From: Ectopseudomonas chengduensis
GTDB lineage: Bacteria; Pseudomonadota; Gammaproteobacteria; Pseudomonadales; Pseudomonadaceae
Direction of reading: 5' to 3'
DNA length: 64,000 nt
NCBI RefSeq assembly: GCF_015712065.1
Contig: NZ_JACFYZ010000004.1
Span: forward strand, 124,001 to 188,000
Positions 1 through 9,300 of this stretch are shown in pieces (position 1 is the stretch's first letter; the number at the start of each line of letters is the position of its first letter). A program made the position numbers and the translations under genes. The notes below the pieces were generated by a model. That model worked only from the letters and a program-made list of their open reading frames with translations, made no database searches and was not told where the DNA came from.

Positions 1-1
1 T

Positions 2-676
2 CTCCTGGCCCTCGATACCGCTACCGAAGCCTGCTCCGTCGCACTGCTGCATGATGGTCGCGTGCTCAGTCACTACGAAGTCGCCCCGCGCATGCACGCG
101 CAGCGCCTGTTGCCGATGATTCAGCAACTGCTGGGTGAGGCGGGTATCGCCGCATCGGCGCTGGATGCCATTGCTTTCGGCCGTGGCCCTGGTGCGTTCA
201 CCGGTGTGCGCATCGCCATCGGCGTGGTGCAGGGCCTGGCCTTTGCCCTGGATCGTCCAGTGCTGCCGGTTTCCAATCTGGCCGTGTTGGCCCAGCGTGC
301 GCTGCGTGAGCAGGGCGCGACTCAGGTCGCAGCCGCCATCGACGCGCGCATGGACGAAGTCTATTGGGGCTGCTACCGCGCCGAAGCCGGCGAGATGCGT
401 CTGCTCGGTCAGGAGGCGGTGTTGCCGCCGGAGCATGCCGAGGCGCCGCGTGGCAGCGATGGTGAGTGGTTCGGCGCCGGTACCGGTTGGGGCACCTTCG
501 CCGCACGTATCGCCCTCACACCTGTGAGCATGGATGGCAGCATGCTGCCGCACGCCGAAGACCTGCTGACTCTGGCCCGTTTTGCCTGGGCCCGTGGCGA
601 GGCGTTGCCGGCCGATCAGGCGCAGCCGGTGTACCTGCGTGACCAGGTCGCCACGCCGAAAGCACCGCCGGCATGA
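2..676 (+). CDS. tsaB: tRNA threonylcarbamoyladenosine biosynthesis protein TsaB (5' partial)
   Basis: TsaB is the ASKHA-fold scaffold partner of TsaD that, with TsaE, transfers threonylcarbamoyl to A37 of ANN-decoding tRNAs in the cytoplasm. The frame is open from base 2, reading LLALDTATEACSVALL, the phosphate-1-like segment normally found about three residues after the TsaB initiator Met, so only a few codons are missing. The family signature FGRGPGAFTGVRI is present. The visible 224 residues fit the usual length of about 225-230. An internal GTG at 62 is not the real start. The gene runs in the same direction as the small gene at 790. Family assignment is firm. Confidence 0.95.
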   Translation, partial: LLALDTATEACSVALLHDGRVLSHYEVAPRMHAQRLLPMIQQLLGEAGIAASALDAIAFGRGPGAFTGVRIAIGVVQGLAFALDRPVLPVSNLAVLAQRALREQGATQVAAAIDARMDEVYWGCYRAEAGEMRLLGQEAVLPPEHAEAPRGSDGEWFGAGTGWGTFAARIALTPVSMDGSMLPHAEDLLTLARFAWARGEALPADQAQPVYLRDQVATPKAPPA

Positions 677-789
677 CAACTGGTCGGATGCTTGGCGTCA
701 GGATTTCTTCGGCATTTGCCAAGGACGCAGCCCGCCGCTACATTGCCAGCACTGTCCCTTGTTCAGCCGAGCCCACCGAGCAGCCCTAG

Positions 790-1134
790 ATGCGGATCGA
801 CGGTTACCTACCTTCCTACTCGCCAGATCGTGGCCCCCGTTCGGGGACTGCGGTCACGCCCTATCGCGAGGCGCAGCGGGAGGTCGAGGCTCAGCGTGAA
901 CAGCCGGCTGCCCCAGCCAGCAGCCAGGGGTTGGAGCAGGCACCGCAGATTCGCCGCGTGCAGGCCAGCAGCAGTAACACCGATAGCCTGCCGACCCGCT
1001 CGCAGGACCTCGGTTATCAACAGCCTACGTTGAGCAACCGTGCCGCTCAGGCGTTGGCCAGCTACAGCACCACCGCCGCTTACGCCAGCGAGTACGATGC
1101 GCAGGAAGTGCTCGGCCTCGATCTCTACGCGTAA
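790..1134 (+). CDS. small conserved hypothetical protein downstream of tsaB
   Basis: This 114-residue protein starts at ATG 790 and lies 113 bases after tsaB. It is rich in Gln, Ser, Ala, Arg and Pro, lacks a signal peptide or membrane segment, and looks largely disordered. It ends in a compact hydrophobic tail, EVLGLDLYA. I do not recognise a domain. The codon bias is Pseudomonas-like, and the opposite-strand frame covering it (808-1968) also runs antisense to the DUF72 gene, so that frame is the shadow. No strong ribosome binding site is visible; GAGCAG lies about 8 bases upstream. I believe small proteins of this kind follow tsaB in other pseudomonads, but that is from memory. Function unknown. 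Confidence 0.65.
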   Translation: MRIDGYLPSYSPDRGPRSGTAVTPYREAQREVEAQREQPAAPASSQGLEQAPQIRRVQASSSNTDSLPTRSQDLGYQQPTLSNRAAQALASYSTTAAYASEYDAQEVLGLDLYA

Positions 1135-1185
1135 CCCCGTTTCACGGCGTGGCTCACGCCTCAGCTTGGACCGTCGCATAGATCG

Positions 1186-2055
1186 ATGAGCGCTGCGCTT
1201 CCCTATTACCTTGGTTGTCCATCCTGGAGCGAAGCTGCCTGGCGCGCCACGCTGTATCCGCAGGATACCCGGCCAACCGAGTTTCTCAGCCGCTACACCG
1301 AGGTGTTCAACGCGGTGGAAGGCAACACCACGTTCTATGCCAGGCCCAGCGAGCAAACGGTGGCGCGCTGGGCGCAGGTCATGCCGGCGCATTTTCGTTT
1401 CTGCGCCAAGTTGCCGCGAGACATCAGTCATAGCGAGGATCTGTGCCAGCAACTGGATGAGGTCACGCAGTTTCGCCAGTTGCTGGTGCCGCTCGGCGAA
1501 CGGGTGGCGCCTTACTGGCTGCAGCTGCCGGCTAGCTTCGGACCGTCGCGGTTGGCGGAGCTGGCGGCGTTCATCGAGCAGTGGGGAGACTGGCCGCTGG
1601 CGATAGAGGTGCGCCACCCGGAATTCTTCGCCAAGGGCGATGCCGAGCGAATGCTCAATCGCCAGCTGCACGAGCGTGGTATCGAGCGCATCTGCCTGGA
1701 TTCGCGCGCGCTGTTCAGCTGCGACTCGCAGGAGCCCGCCGTGCTGCATGCGCAAGCCAAGAAGCCGCGCCTGCCGACTCGGCCTACCGCGTTCAGTCAG
1801 GGCCCGCAGTTGCGCTTCATCGGTCACCCCGAGTTGCTGGCTAACGACCCCTTCATGCTGCCCTGGCTGGACAAGGTCGCCGGCTGGATCGAGCAGGGGC
1901 TGCGTCCTTACGTTTTTGCCCATACCTCGGATAACCGCCTGGCACCGCAGCTGGCGCGGCGTTTTCATGAGCAGCTGATGCAGCGCCTGCCTGGCTTGCC
2001 CGAACTGCCAGTGTTGCAGATCGAACCGGAACTGGAGCAGCTTGGCTTACTCTGA
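1186..2055 (+). CDS. DUF72 (YecE-like) family protein
   Basis: This 289-residue protein matches the DUF72/YecE family, a TIM-barrel-like fold of unknown biochemical function. The family landmarks are in order: YLGCPSWSEAAW near the N-terminus, FNAVEGNTTFYA at about residues 42-53, FRFCAKLPRDISH at about 72-84, and LAIEVRHPEFF at about 140-150. Length is normal. No signal peptide is seen. It is followed after 12 bases by the extensin-like gene, so the two may be co-transcribed. The ATG at 1186 lacks a strong ribosome binding site, but it starts just before the first conserved block. Confidence 0.88.
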   Translation: MSAALPYYLGCPSWSEAAWRATLYPQDTRPTEFLSRYTEVFNAVEGNTTFYARPSEQTVARWAQVMPAHFRFCAKLPRDISHSEDLCQQLDEVTQFRQLLVPLGERVAPYWLQLPASFGPSRLAELAAFIEQWGDWPLAIEVRHPEFFAKGDAERMLNRQLHERGIERICLDSRALFSCDSQEPAVLHAQAKKPRLPTRPTAFSQGPQLRFIGHPELLANDPFMLPWLDKVAGWIEQGLRPYVFAHTSDNRLAPQLARRFHEQLMQRLPGLPELPVLQIEPELEQLGLL

Positions 2056-2067
2056 TGGAGCATGGAT

Positions 2068-2769
2068 ATGCTGATACGGATAATCGGCCGTTTGCTGTTT
2101 CTCTCCCTGCTGCTGGGCGCAGCGCTGCTGGTGGCGCTGTGGCGTGGCTGGCTGGAGGTGGCGCCGCGTTTCAACCCCTGGGCGCCGCTGGATGTGCGAG
2201 AGACGCCGAACCTGCTGACCCCCTTCAAGCTCTGGCGTCTGGGTGATGATCGCGAGTTGTGCGACCTGGCCCTGGCGACGTCCGGGCTGCGTTTTACCCG
2301 TCTGGCCGACAGCGCGCCGCATCCGGGTTGCCCGGTGGAAAACGCCGTGCGCATCCAGGGCGCCAACGTTGGCCTGAGCAGCAGCTTCATGGCCACCTGC
2401 CCGCTGGCGGTGAGTTTCGCCCTGTTCGAGCGACATGGCTTGCAGCCGGCTGCGCAAGCGGTGTTCGGCCAGCCGGTGACCCGCGTCGAGCATGTCGGCA
2501 GCTTCGCCTGTCGCAGCATTGCCGGCAGTCAGCGGCCCAGTCAGCATTCCTATGCCAATGCGTTGGATATGGTCGGCTTCCGTCTGCGCGACGGCCAGCA
2601 CATCAGCGTGCTGCGTGACTGGCCGGGGCAGGGCGACAAGGCGCGCTTTCTGCGTCTGGTGCAGGAAGCGGCCTGTGACAGCTTCAACGTCACCCTGGGT
2701 CCGGAATACAACGCCGCCCACCGCGACCACTTTCACGTGGATATGGGCATGTGGCGGATGTGTCGCTGA
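2068..2769 (+). CDS. extensin-like family protein
   Basis: The protein resembles the bacterial extensin-like C-terminal domain family, which shares the fold of zinc D-Ala-D-Ala peptidases and is presumed to act on the cell wall. The C-terminal half carries SQHSYANALDMVGF and HRDHFHVDMG, the His/Asp pairs expected of the metal site, and several cysteines. Residues 1-25 form a hydrophobic signal or anchor segment, so the protein is probably periplasmic. GGAG at 2057-2060 sits 7 bases before ATG 2068, a better fit than ATG 2062, so I start there (233 residues). A REPIN follows the stop. Enzymatic activity is inferred from the fold only. Confidence 0.8.
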   Translation: MLIRIIGRLLFLSLLLGAALLVALWRGWLEVAPRFNPWAPLDVRETPNLLTPFKLWRLGDDRELCDLALATSGLRFTRLADSAPHPGCPVENAVRIQGANVGLSSSFMATCPLAVSFALFERHGLQPAAQAVFGQPVTRVEHVGSFACRSIAGSQRPSQHSYANALDMVGFRLRDGQHISVLRDWPGQGDKARFLRLVQEAACDSFNVTLGPEYNAAHRDHFHVDMGMWRMCR

Positions 2770-2781
2770 GGCGCTTACGAT

Positions 2782-2838
2782 CCGTAGGGCGGGTGCAACC
2801 CGCCATAGCGCCAATGGCGGGTTGCACCCGCCCTACGG
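2782..2838. repeat. REPIN: two inverted GTAG-headed REP sequences
   Basis: Perfect 25-bp inverted arms (2782-2806 and 2814-2838) are separated by 7 bases. Each arm is itself a small hairpin (GGCGGGT, GCA, ACCCGCC) and begins with the GTAG head typical of Pseudomonas REP sequences mobilised by RAYT transposases. It lies between convergent genes. A single copy of the same family occurs at 11982-12005. The structure could also slow or end transcription from both sides. Confidence 0.85.
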
Positions 2839-2860
2839 CAACGAAAAAGCTTCGCCATCC

Positions 2861-3628
2861 CTAGCGCTTGGCCAACAGCAGGTCGGCCGCCTGTCCGCTG
2901 CGCCCATCGGTGAACTCGAAGCGGCCCAACTGGGCGATCTGGTCGTAAGCGCCCAGGGCGATGCTGACGTCGCGGGCGCGCAGGTCGATGGCGTTGACGC
3001 CGGCTTCGCCGAGCGTTTGCAGGTGTTGACGGCCCAGGCTGTCGAAACGCAGCAGGCGCAGCTGGTCGAATACCGCATCGGCTGCATCGATACGGCCGTC
3101 GTCGTTGTCGTCGAAGCGGGCCAGTTCGGCGAAACCATTGGCAGCGCCATGCTGATCGCCGAACAGCTCGCGGCCATCGTCGATACGCCCGTTGCCGTTA
3201 CGATCCAGCGCCAGTAGCGCGTCGTCACCTGTGGGTACGCTGATCGAGTCCATGCGTCCGTCGGCATCCAGATCGAAGCGCACGGGGCGGCCAAGACCGC
3301 TGGTGGAGAAGCCGTTGCCAGCCATATCCATTACCAGCGGATCGACCTGCTGGGGCGCCTGGCCCAGGCTGACATTCAGCTCCAGGCCGCGTTGATCGAT
3401 TACCGCCTGGCTGACCACGGCGGCGCTGCTGGACACCGCAGGTGGCTCGGTGGTTTCCCGCAGTTCACGAGCAATCTCACCGGGTTTCCGCTCGTCTTCG
3501 ATACCCAGAGTGCGGCGCAGAATCTGATAGTTGATGGATTCGTGCGTCGCGCGGTCGAGTTCGTCATCGATAGGACGAGCGCTGGTGGAGCTGCTACCAG
3601 GGCGTGGGGCGGAGAGGGCGTCGAACAT
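2861..3628 (-). CDS. EF-hand/haemolysin-type calcium-binding motif protein
   Basis: This 255-residue protein has a low-complexity N-terminal half and a C-terminal region with several calcium-loop-like motifs: DLDADGRMD, DRNGNGRIDDGRELFGD and DDNDDGRIDAAD. The DxNGNGxIDxGxELFG pattern is seen in C-terminal parts of many repeat-in-toxin and haemolysin-type proteins. There is no signal peptide and no type I repeat array, so it is not itself an RTX toxin. The frame extends upstream to 3763, but that part crosses the rsmJ promoter and start. ATG 3628, with a GAGAG about 6 bases upstream, is the better start. Function unknown; a calcium sensor or structural role is inference. Confidence 0.75.
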   Translation of the reverse strand: MFDALSAPRPGSSSTSARPIDDELDRATHESINYQILRRTLGIEDERKPGEIARELRETTEPPAVSSSAAVVSQAVIDQRGLELNVSLGQAPQQVDPLVMDMAGNGFSTSGLGRPVRFDLDADGRMDSISVPTGDDALLALDRNGNGRIDDGRELFGDQHGAANGFAELARFDDNDDGRIDAADAVFDQLRLLRFDSLGRQHLQTLGEAGVNAIDLRARDVSIALGAYDQIAQLGRFEFTDGRSGQAADLLLAKR

Positions 3629-3734
3629 GTTCACTCTCGATGCGGCTGTCGGCGGCCGGGTCTGGCAGAATGCCGCTTCTTCGATATCGGCCGTGTGGCC
3701 GGTGCTTTGAGTGATTTTTGAGCAGAACGAGCCA

Positions 3735-4526
3735 ATGACCGACGAGCGGCACAACGCCAGCATCCGTATCCAAGCCCTTTACCCCCAGTACGCCGAAGCG
3801 GCCGCTCAATGGGCATCGCGCCTGGGCTTGAGGCAAGATGGCGAGACCGAGTTCGCCCTGCAACTGGGTGATGACGGGCTGCAACTGGTCGAGCTGGGCG
3901 ACAAGGCCCCTGGCCCGGTACGGGTGGATTTCGTCGAGGGGGCGGCGGCGCATCGGCGCCAGTTCGGCGGCGGCAGTGGGCAGATGATCGCCAAGGCGGT
4001 GGGCGTGCAGTCGGGCATTCGGCCACGGATTCTCGACGCGACTGCGGGGCTGGGGCGTGACTCGTTCGTGCTGGCCAGCCTGGGCTGCGAGATGACCCTG
4101 ATCGAGCGCCAGCCGCTGGTGGCGGCGTTGCTGGAGGACGGCCTGCAGCGTGCGGCACTGAACCTCGATGTGGCGCCCATCGTGGCGCGCATGCGCCTGC
4201 TTACCGGTAACGCCATCGAGCTGATGCGCAGTTGGCAAGGGGAGGCGCCACAGGTGATCTACCTCGATCCGATGTTCCCGCATCGCGACAAGAGTGCGCT
4301 GGTGAAGAAGGAAATGCGCCTGTTCCGCCCGTTTGTCGGTGATGATCTGGATGCGCCGGCGTTGCTCGAAGCGGCGCTGGCGCTGGCCACTCACCGCGTG
4401 GTGGTCAAGCGCCCGCGCAAGGCCCCGGCCATCGAAGGTGGCAAGCCGGGCTATGTGCTCGAGGGCAAATCCAGCCGTTACGACATCTACCCGAAGAAGA
4501 AGCTGGAGCCCGGCGCTCAGGTGTAA
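3735..4526 (+). CDS. rsmJ: 16S rRNA (guanine1516-N2)-methyltransferase RsmJ
   Basis: RsmJ methylates N2 of G1516 in the 3' minor domain of 16S rRNA using S-adenosylmethionine. The SAM-binding motif I is [17 protein letters not shown] at about residues 102-118, and the catalytic DPPY-like motif is [13 protein letters not shown]. The C-terminus [18 protein letters not shown] is also typical. The 263-residue product from ATG 3735 matches the usual 250-270; the longer frame from 3711 adds eight unlikely residues. It diverges from the EF-hand gene and converges on mexL, 4 bases from its stop. Confidence 0.93.
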   Translation: MTDERHNASIRIQALYPQYAEAAAQWASRLGLRQDGETEFALQLGDDGLQLVELGDKAPGPVRVDFVEGAAAHRRQFGGGSGQMIAKAVGVQSGIRPRILDATAGLGRDSFVLASLGCEMTLIERQPLVAALLEDGLQRAALNLDVAPIVARMRLLTGNAIELMRSWQGEAPQVIYLDPMFPHRDKSALVKKEMRLFRPFVGDDLDAPALLEAALALATHRVVVKRPRKAPAIEGGKPGYVLEGKSSRYDIYPKKKLEPGAQV

Positions 4527-4530
4527 GCAG

Positions 4531-5166
4531 TCAGGGTCTGTAGGCGCGCAGGAACAGTTGCACGGCGTCCTGCACGTGATGCTCGGCGGCTTCACCTTCC
4601 AGCGGCTCGCCACAACCGATCAGCAGGCGAAAGTGCGCGCCGCCCTTGAGCAGGCTGAAGAAGTGATCGGCGGCCAGATGCGGATTATCCAGGCTCAGCA
4701 GACCGCGCTTGGCGGCCTTGCGCAGTAGCACTTCCATCTCATCCTGCACCCGTTTCGGGCCGGCTTCGTAGAACATCTGCGACAGCTTCGAGCCCTGGCT
4801 GGCCAGGTTCACCATCATCCGGTGCATTTCTACCGATTCGCGACTGTTGACCAGCGCCAGGAAGCCACGCGCGATTTCCAGGAGCTGGCTTTCCAGCGGC
4901 ACGTTATCCGGCAGTTCGAACAGCAGTTCGGGAAGCTGCTCCTCGCACTTGGCCTTGATCGCCGCAGAAAACAGGGTCTCCTTGTCGGTGAAATGGCTGT
5001 ACACCGTGAGCTTGGAAACCCCAGCCTCGGCGGCGATGGCGTCCATGCTGCTGCCGTCGTAACCATTACGCAGGAACAGGCTCTTGGCCGCCTCGAGGAT
5101 GGCACGACGTTTGGCGGGATCCTTTGGTCGGCCGGGGCCGGAAGGTTGTAACAACTTGTCAGGCAT
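4531..5166 (-). CDS. mexL: TetR-family repressor MexL
   Basis: A 211-residue TetR regulator with the N-terminal helix-turn-helix around residues 20-65 (AILEAAKSLFLRNGYDGSSM, ending TVYSHFTDKETLF) and a variable ligand-binding C-terminal domain. It is divergent from a two-gene RND efflux operon whose products have the lengths of MexJ and MexK (367 and 1024 residues; P. aeruginosa about 367 and 1025), and its own length matches MexL (212). In P. aeruginosa MexL represses mexJK and itself. The 91-base divergent gap 5167-5257 holds candidate operator half-sites. The call rests on synteny and family. Confidence 0.85.
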   Translation of the reverse strand: MPDKLLQPSGPGRPKDPAKRRAILEAAKSLFLRNGYDGSSMDAIAAEAGVSKLTVYSHFTDKETLFSAAIKAKCEEQLPELLFELPDNVPLESQLLEIARGFLALVNSRESVEMHRMMVNLASQGSKLSQMFYEAGPKRVQDEMEVLLRKAAKRGLLSLDNPHLAADHFFSLLKGGAHFRLLIGCGEPLEGEAAEHHVQDAVQLFLRAYRP

Positions 5167-5257
5167 TGGCGGATTTTAATACTGGACTGGTGAGTTTGCT
5201 ATTTTTACTATACCCGCCAGTACAAATATTCCAAACCTTCTCTGAAAGGTCTTACAC
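5167..5257. promoter_or_regulatory. mexL-mexJ divergent promoter and putative MexL operator
   Basis: The 91-base AT-rich gap between the divergent genes contains TACTGG at 5180-5185 and its inverse CCAGTA at 5217-5222, each preceded by a T-rich tract in inverted orientation. A possible plus-strand -10 is TACTAT at 5206-5211 with TGGACT 17 bases upstream. The half-sites bracket the putative -10, as expected for a repressor acting on both genes. This is a sequence-only proposal. Confidence 0.4.
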
Positions 5258-6361
5258 ATGTCTCGCCATGTTCTCCCGCTTGTTGCTTCTCTGGGTCTCG
5301 TCTTCCTGCTGTCTGCCTGCGGTAACGGTGAACAGGCGGAGCAACCGATCCGTCCTGCCATGGTGGTGCAGCCGCAGCCGGCTACAGCGCTGGTCGACAG
5401 CTATCCGGGCGAGGTGCGTGCACGTTACGAGCCGGAGCTGGCCTTCCGTATCGCCGGCAAGGTGAGCAAGCGCATGGTGGATGTCGGCGACCGGGTGAAG
5501 AAGGATCAGCCACTGGCCGAACTGGACCCGCAGGACGTGCGTTTGCAGCTGGAAGCCATCCGTGCGCAGATGGCGGCCGCCGAGGCCAACCTGCAGACCG
5601 TGCGCGCCGAGCGTGAGCGCTACAAGGCGTTGCTTGGGCGCAATCTGGTCAGCCGCTCGCAGTTCGACAACGTCGAGAACCAGTACCGTGCTGGCGAAGC
5701 GCGTCTGAAACAGGTCAAGGCCGAGTACGACGTGGCCCGCAATCAGACCGATTATGCCGTGCTGCGGGCCTCGCAGGATGGCGTGATCGCCCGTCGTGCG
5801 GTCGAAGTGGGGCAGGTGGTGGCGGCCGGTCAGACGGTGTTCACTCTGGCTGCCGATGGTGAGCGTGAGGTGTCGATCAGCCTGCCGGAGCAGAGCTTTG
5901 GTCGTTTCGAGATTGGTCAGGTGGTCGAGGTGGAACTCTGGTCGCAGCCCGATCAGCGTTTCCCCGGACGCATCCGCGAGATGGCGCCGGCGGCCGATCC
6001 GCAGTCGCGCACTTTCGCCGCCCGTGTCGCGTTCACCGAAGGCAAGGTGCCGGCTGAGTTGGGGCAGAGCGCGCGGGTATTCATCGCCAGCAATGGCGAG
6101 GTACCGCTGGCGGTGCCGCTGTCGGCACTCAGCGCCGAGCAGGACCAGGCGTTCGTCTGGGTCGTGGACCCCAAGGAGCACACTGTGCAACGCCGCCCGG
6201 TGCGCGTCGGCGCTTATGGTGATGACCGGGTTCCGGTGCTGGAGGGGCTCGCCGCTTCCGATTGGGTAGTCGCCGCCGGGGTGCAGATTCTTCGCGAAGG
6301 CCAGCAGGTACGCCCGGTCGATCGGGACAATCGCAACGTCGAACTGGCCGCCAAGGAGTAA
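5258..6361 (+). CDS. mexJ: RND efflux periplasmic adaptor lipoprotein MexJ
   Basis: Membrane-fusion protein that links an inner-membrane RND pump to an outer-membrane channel. The 367-residue protein begins with a lipoprotein signal (hydrophobic core then LLSAC, Cys about 21), followed by a lipoyl/barrel-sandwich half, an alpha-helical hairpin (about residues 95-165, EAIRAQMAAAEANLQTVRAE and RLKQVKAEYDVARNQ), and beta-barrel domains. It starts 92 bases from divergent mexL and ends 6 bases before mexK. In P. aeruginosa MexJK exports triclosan, erythromycin and tetracycline when paired with OpmH or OprM. No outer-membrane channel gene is present here, matching the known mexJK layout. Confidence 0.88.
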   Translation: MSRHVLPLVASLGLVFLLSACGNGEQAEQPIRPAMVVQPQPATALVDSYPGEVRARYEPELAFRIAGKVSKRMVDVGDRVKKDQPLAELDPQDVRLQLEAIRAQMAAAEANLQTVRAERERYKALLGRNLVSRSQFDNVENQYRAGEARLKQVKAEYDVARNQTDYAVLRASQDGVIARRAVEVGQVVAAGQTVFTLAADGEREVSISLPEQSFGRFEIGQVVEVELWSQPDQRFPGRIREMAPAADPQSRTFAARVAFTEGKVPAELGQSARVFIASNGEVPLAVPLSALSAEQDQAFVWVVDPKEHTVQRRPVRVGAYGDDRVPVLEGLAASDWVVAAGVQILREGQQVRPVDRDNRNVELAAKE

Positions 6362-6367
6362 GCCCGC

Positions 6368-9300
6368 ATGAGCTTCAACCTGTCTGCCTGGGCGCTACGT
6401 AACCGCCAGATCGTTCTCTACATCATGCTGCTGTTCGCCGTGGTGGGGGCGCTGTCCTACACCAAGCTGGGGCAGAGCGAAGACCCGCCGTTCACCTTCA
6501 AGGCTATGGTGATCCGCACCAACTGGCCGGGCGCCAGCGCCGAAGAGGTATCGCGCCAGGTCACCGAGCGCATCGAGAAGAAGCTGATGGAGACCGGTGA
6601 GTACGAGCGCATCACCAGTTTCTCCCGTCCGGGCGAGTCGCAAGTGACCTTCATGGCACGCGACTCCATGCGCAGCTCGGAGATTCCCGAGCTGTGGTAT
6701 CAGGTGCGCAAGAAGATCAGCGACATTCGCCACACGCTGCCGCCCGGCATCCAGGGGCCGTTCTTCAACGACGAGTTCGGCACCACCTTCGGCAATATTT
6801 ATGCGCTGACTGGCAACGGTTTCGACTATGCCGTGCTCAAGGACTACGCCGACCGCCTGCAGTTGCAGCTGCAGCGGGTCAAGGATGTGGGCAAGGTCGA
6901 GCTGGTGGGGCTGCAGGACGAGAAGATCTGGATCGAACTGTCCAATACCAAGCTGGCGACCCTCGGTCTGCCATTGTCCGCCGTGCAGCAGGCGCTGGAG
7001 GCGCAGAATGCGGTGGCGGCTGCCGGTTTCTTCGAAACCGCCAGCGAGCGTATTCAACTACGCGTGACCGGGCGCTTCGAATCGGTGGAGGAAATTCGCG
7101 ATTTTCCCATTCGCGTCGCCGATCGTACCTTCCGCATCGCCGACGTGGCCGAGGTCAAGCGCGGTTTCAACGACCCACCCGCGCCGCGCATGCGCTTCAT
7201 GGGCGAGGACGCCCTGGGCATTGCCGTATCGATGAAGGACGGCGGCGATATCCTGGTGCTGGGCAAGGCATTGGAAGACGAGTTCGCCCGTCTGCAACAG
7301 ACGCTGCCGCTGGGCATGGAGCTGCGCAAGGTGTCGGATCAGCCGGCAGCGGTGAAAACCGGCGTGGGCGAGTTCGTCAAGGTGCTGGTGGAGGCGTTGG
7401 TGATCGTGCTCGCGGTCAGCTTTTTCTCCCTCGGTCTGCGCACCGGCCTGGTGGTGGCGCTGGTGATCCCGCTGGTGTTGGCGATGACCTTCGCCGCCAT
7501 GTATTACTTGGGGATAGGCCTGCACAAGATTTCTCTCGGTGCGCTGGTGCTCGGCCTCGGCCTGCTGGTGGACGACGCGATCATTGCGGTGGAGATGATG
7601 GCGATCAAGATGGAGCAGGGCTACGACCGCTTCAAGGCGGCCAGCTTCGCCTGGACCAGCACCGCCTTTCCGATGCTCACCGGCACGCTGATTACCGCGG
7701 CCGGGTTCCTGCCCATCGCCACCGCGCAGTCCGGTACGGGTGAGTACACCCGGTCGATCTTCCAGGTGGTGGCCATTTCGCTGATCGCCTCATGGATCGC
7801 GGCGGTGATGTTCGTGCCCTATCTGGGCGACAAGCTGCTGCCCGATCTGGCCAAACTGCATGCGGCGAAACACGGTGGCAGCGCAGGCGGTCATGACCCT
7901 TATTCGACGCCGTTCTACCGCCGTGTTCGCGCCACGGTGCAATGGTGCGTGCGTCGTCGCGGCATCGTGATCCTGCTGACCGTTGCGTTGTTCGTCGCCT
8001 CTGTGCTGCTGTTTCGCTTCGTGCCGCAACAGTTCTTCCCGGCCTCCGGGCGCCTGGAGCTGATGGTCGACATCAAGCTGGAGGAGGGCGCCTCGCTGAG
8101 CGCCACCGAGGCCGAAGTGCATCGTCTGGAGAAGCTGCTCAAGGAGCAGCCCGGCATCGACAACTACGTGGCCTATGTTGGCACCGGCTCACCGCGTTTC
8201 TATCTGCCGCTGGATCAACAATTGCCGGCGGCAAGCTTTGCACAGTTCGTGGTACTGGCCAAAAGCATCGAAGAGCGCGAACGCCTGCGTGGTTGGCTGA
8301 TCAAGGTGATGAACGACGAGTTCCCGACCCTGCGCAGTCGCGTCAGCCGCCTGGAGAACGGGCCGCCCGTGGGTTACCCGATTCAGTTTCGCGTCAGCGG
8401 TGAGCACATCGCCGAGGTGCGCGCGCTGGCCCGTCAGGTGGCGGACAAGGTGCGCGAGAACCCGCATGTGGTGAATGTGCACCTGGACTGGGAGGAGCCG
8501 AGCAAGGTGGTGATCCTCAATATCGATCAGGATCGCGCCCGTGCCCTGGGGGTCAACACCGCCGAGCTGTCGCGCTTCCTGCAAGGCTCGCTGTCCGGCA
8601 CCAGCGTCAGCCAGTACCGTGAGGGCAATGAGCTGATCGAGATTCTCCAGCGTGGTACACCGCAGGAGCGCAAGGCGCTGAGTCTGTTGCCGAGTCTGGC
8701 GGTGCCGACTGACAGCGGCCGCAGTGTGGCGCTGTCGCAGGTGGCAACCCTGGAATACGGCTTCGAGGAAGGCATCATCTGGCACCGCAATCGCCTGCCC
8801 AACGTCACCGTGCGTGCCGACGTCTATGGCAAGCAGCAGCCGGCCAGTCTGACCCAGCAGATCCTGCCGACGCTGGACCCGATCCGCGCGGAACTGCCTG
8901 CGGGTTATCTGCTGGAGGTCGGCGGCACGGTGGAGGACTCGCAACGCGGACAGAAATCGGTGAACGCCGGTATCCCGCTGTTCATCGTGGTGGTGCTGAC
9001 GCTGCTGATGCTGCAGCTGAAAAGCTTCTCGCGCTCGGCGATGGTGTTTCTCACCGCGCCACTTGGCCTGATCGGCGTCACCCTGTTCCTGCTGATCTTC
9101 CGCCAGCCGTTCGGCTTCGTTGCCATGCTCGGCACCATCGCCCTGGCCGGGATGATCATGCGTAACTCGGTGATCCTGGTCGATCAGATCGAGCAGGACA
9201 TCAGCCACGGTCTGGATCGTTGGCACGCCGTTATCGAGGCCACGGTGCGCCGTTTCCGTCCTATCGTGCTCACTGCACTGGCGGCGGTGTTGGCGATGAT

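Noticed and set aside
808-1968. 386-residue minus-strand frame
   Set aside because: It lies antisense to the DUF72 gene and the small gene at 790, is Arg/Gln/Leu-rich like many GC-driven shadow frames, and has no domain pattern.
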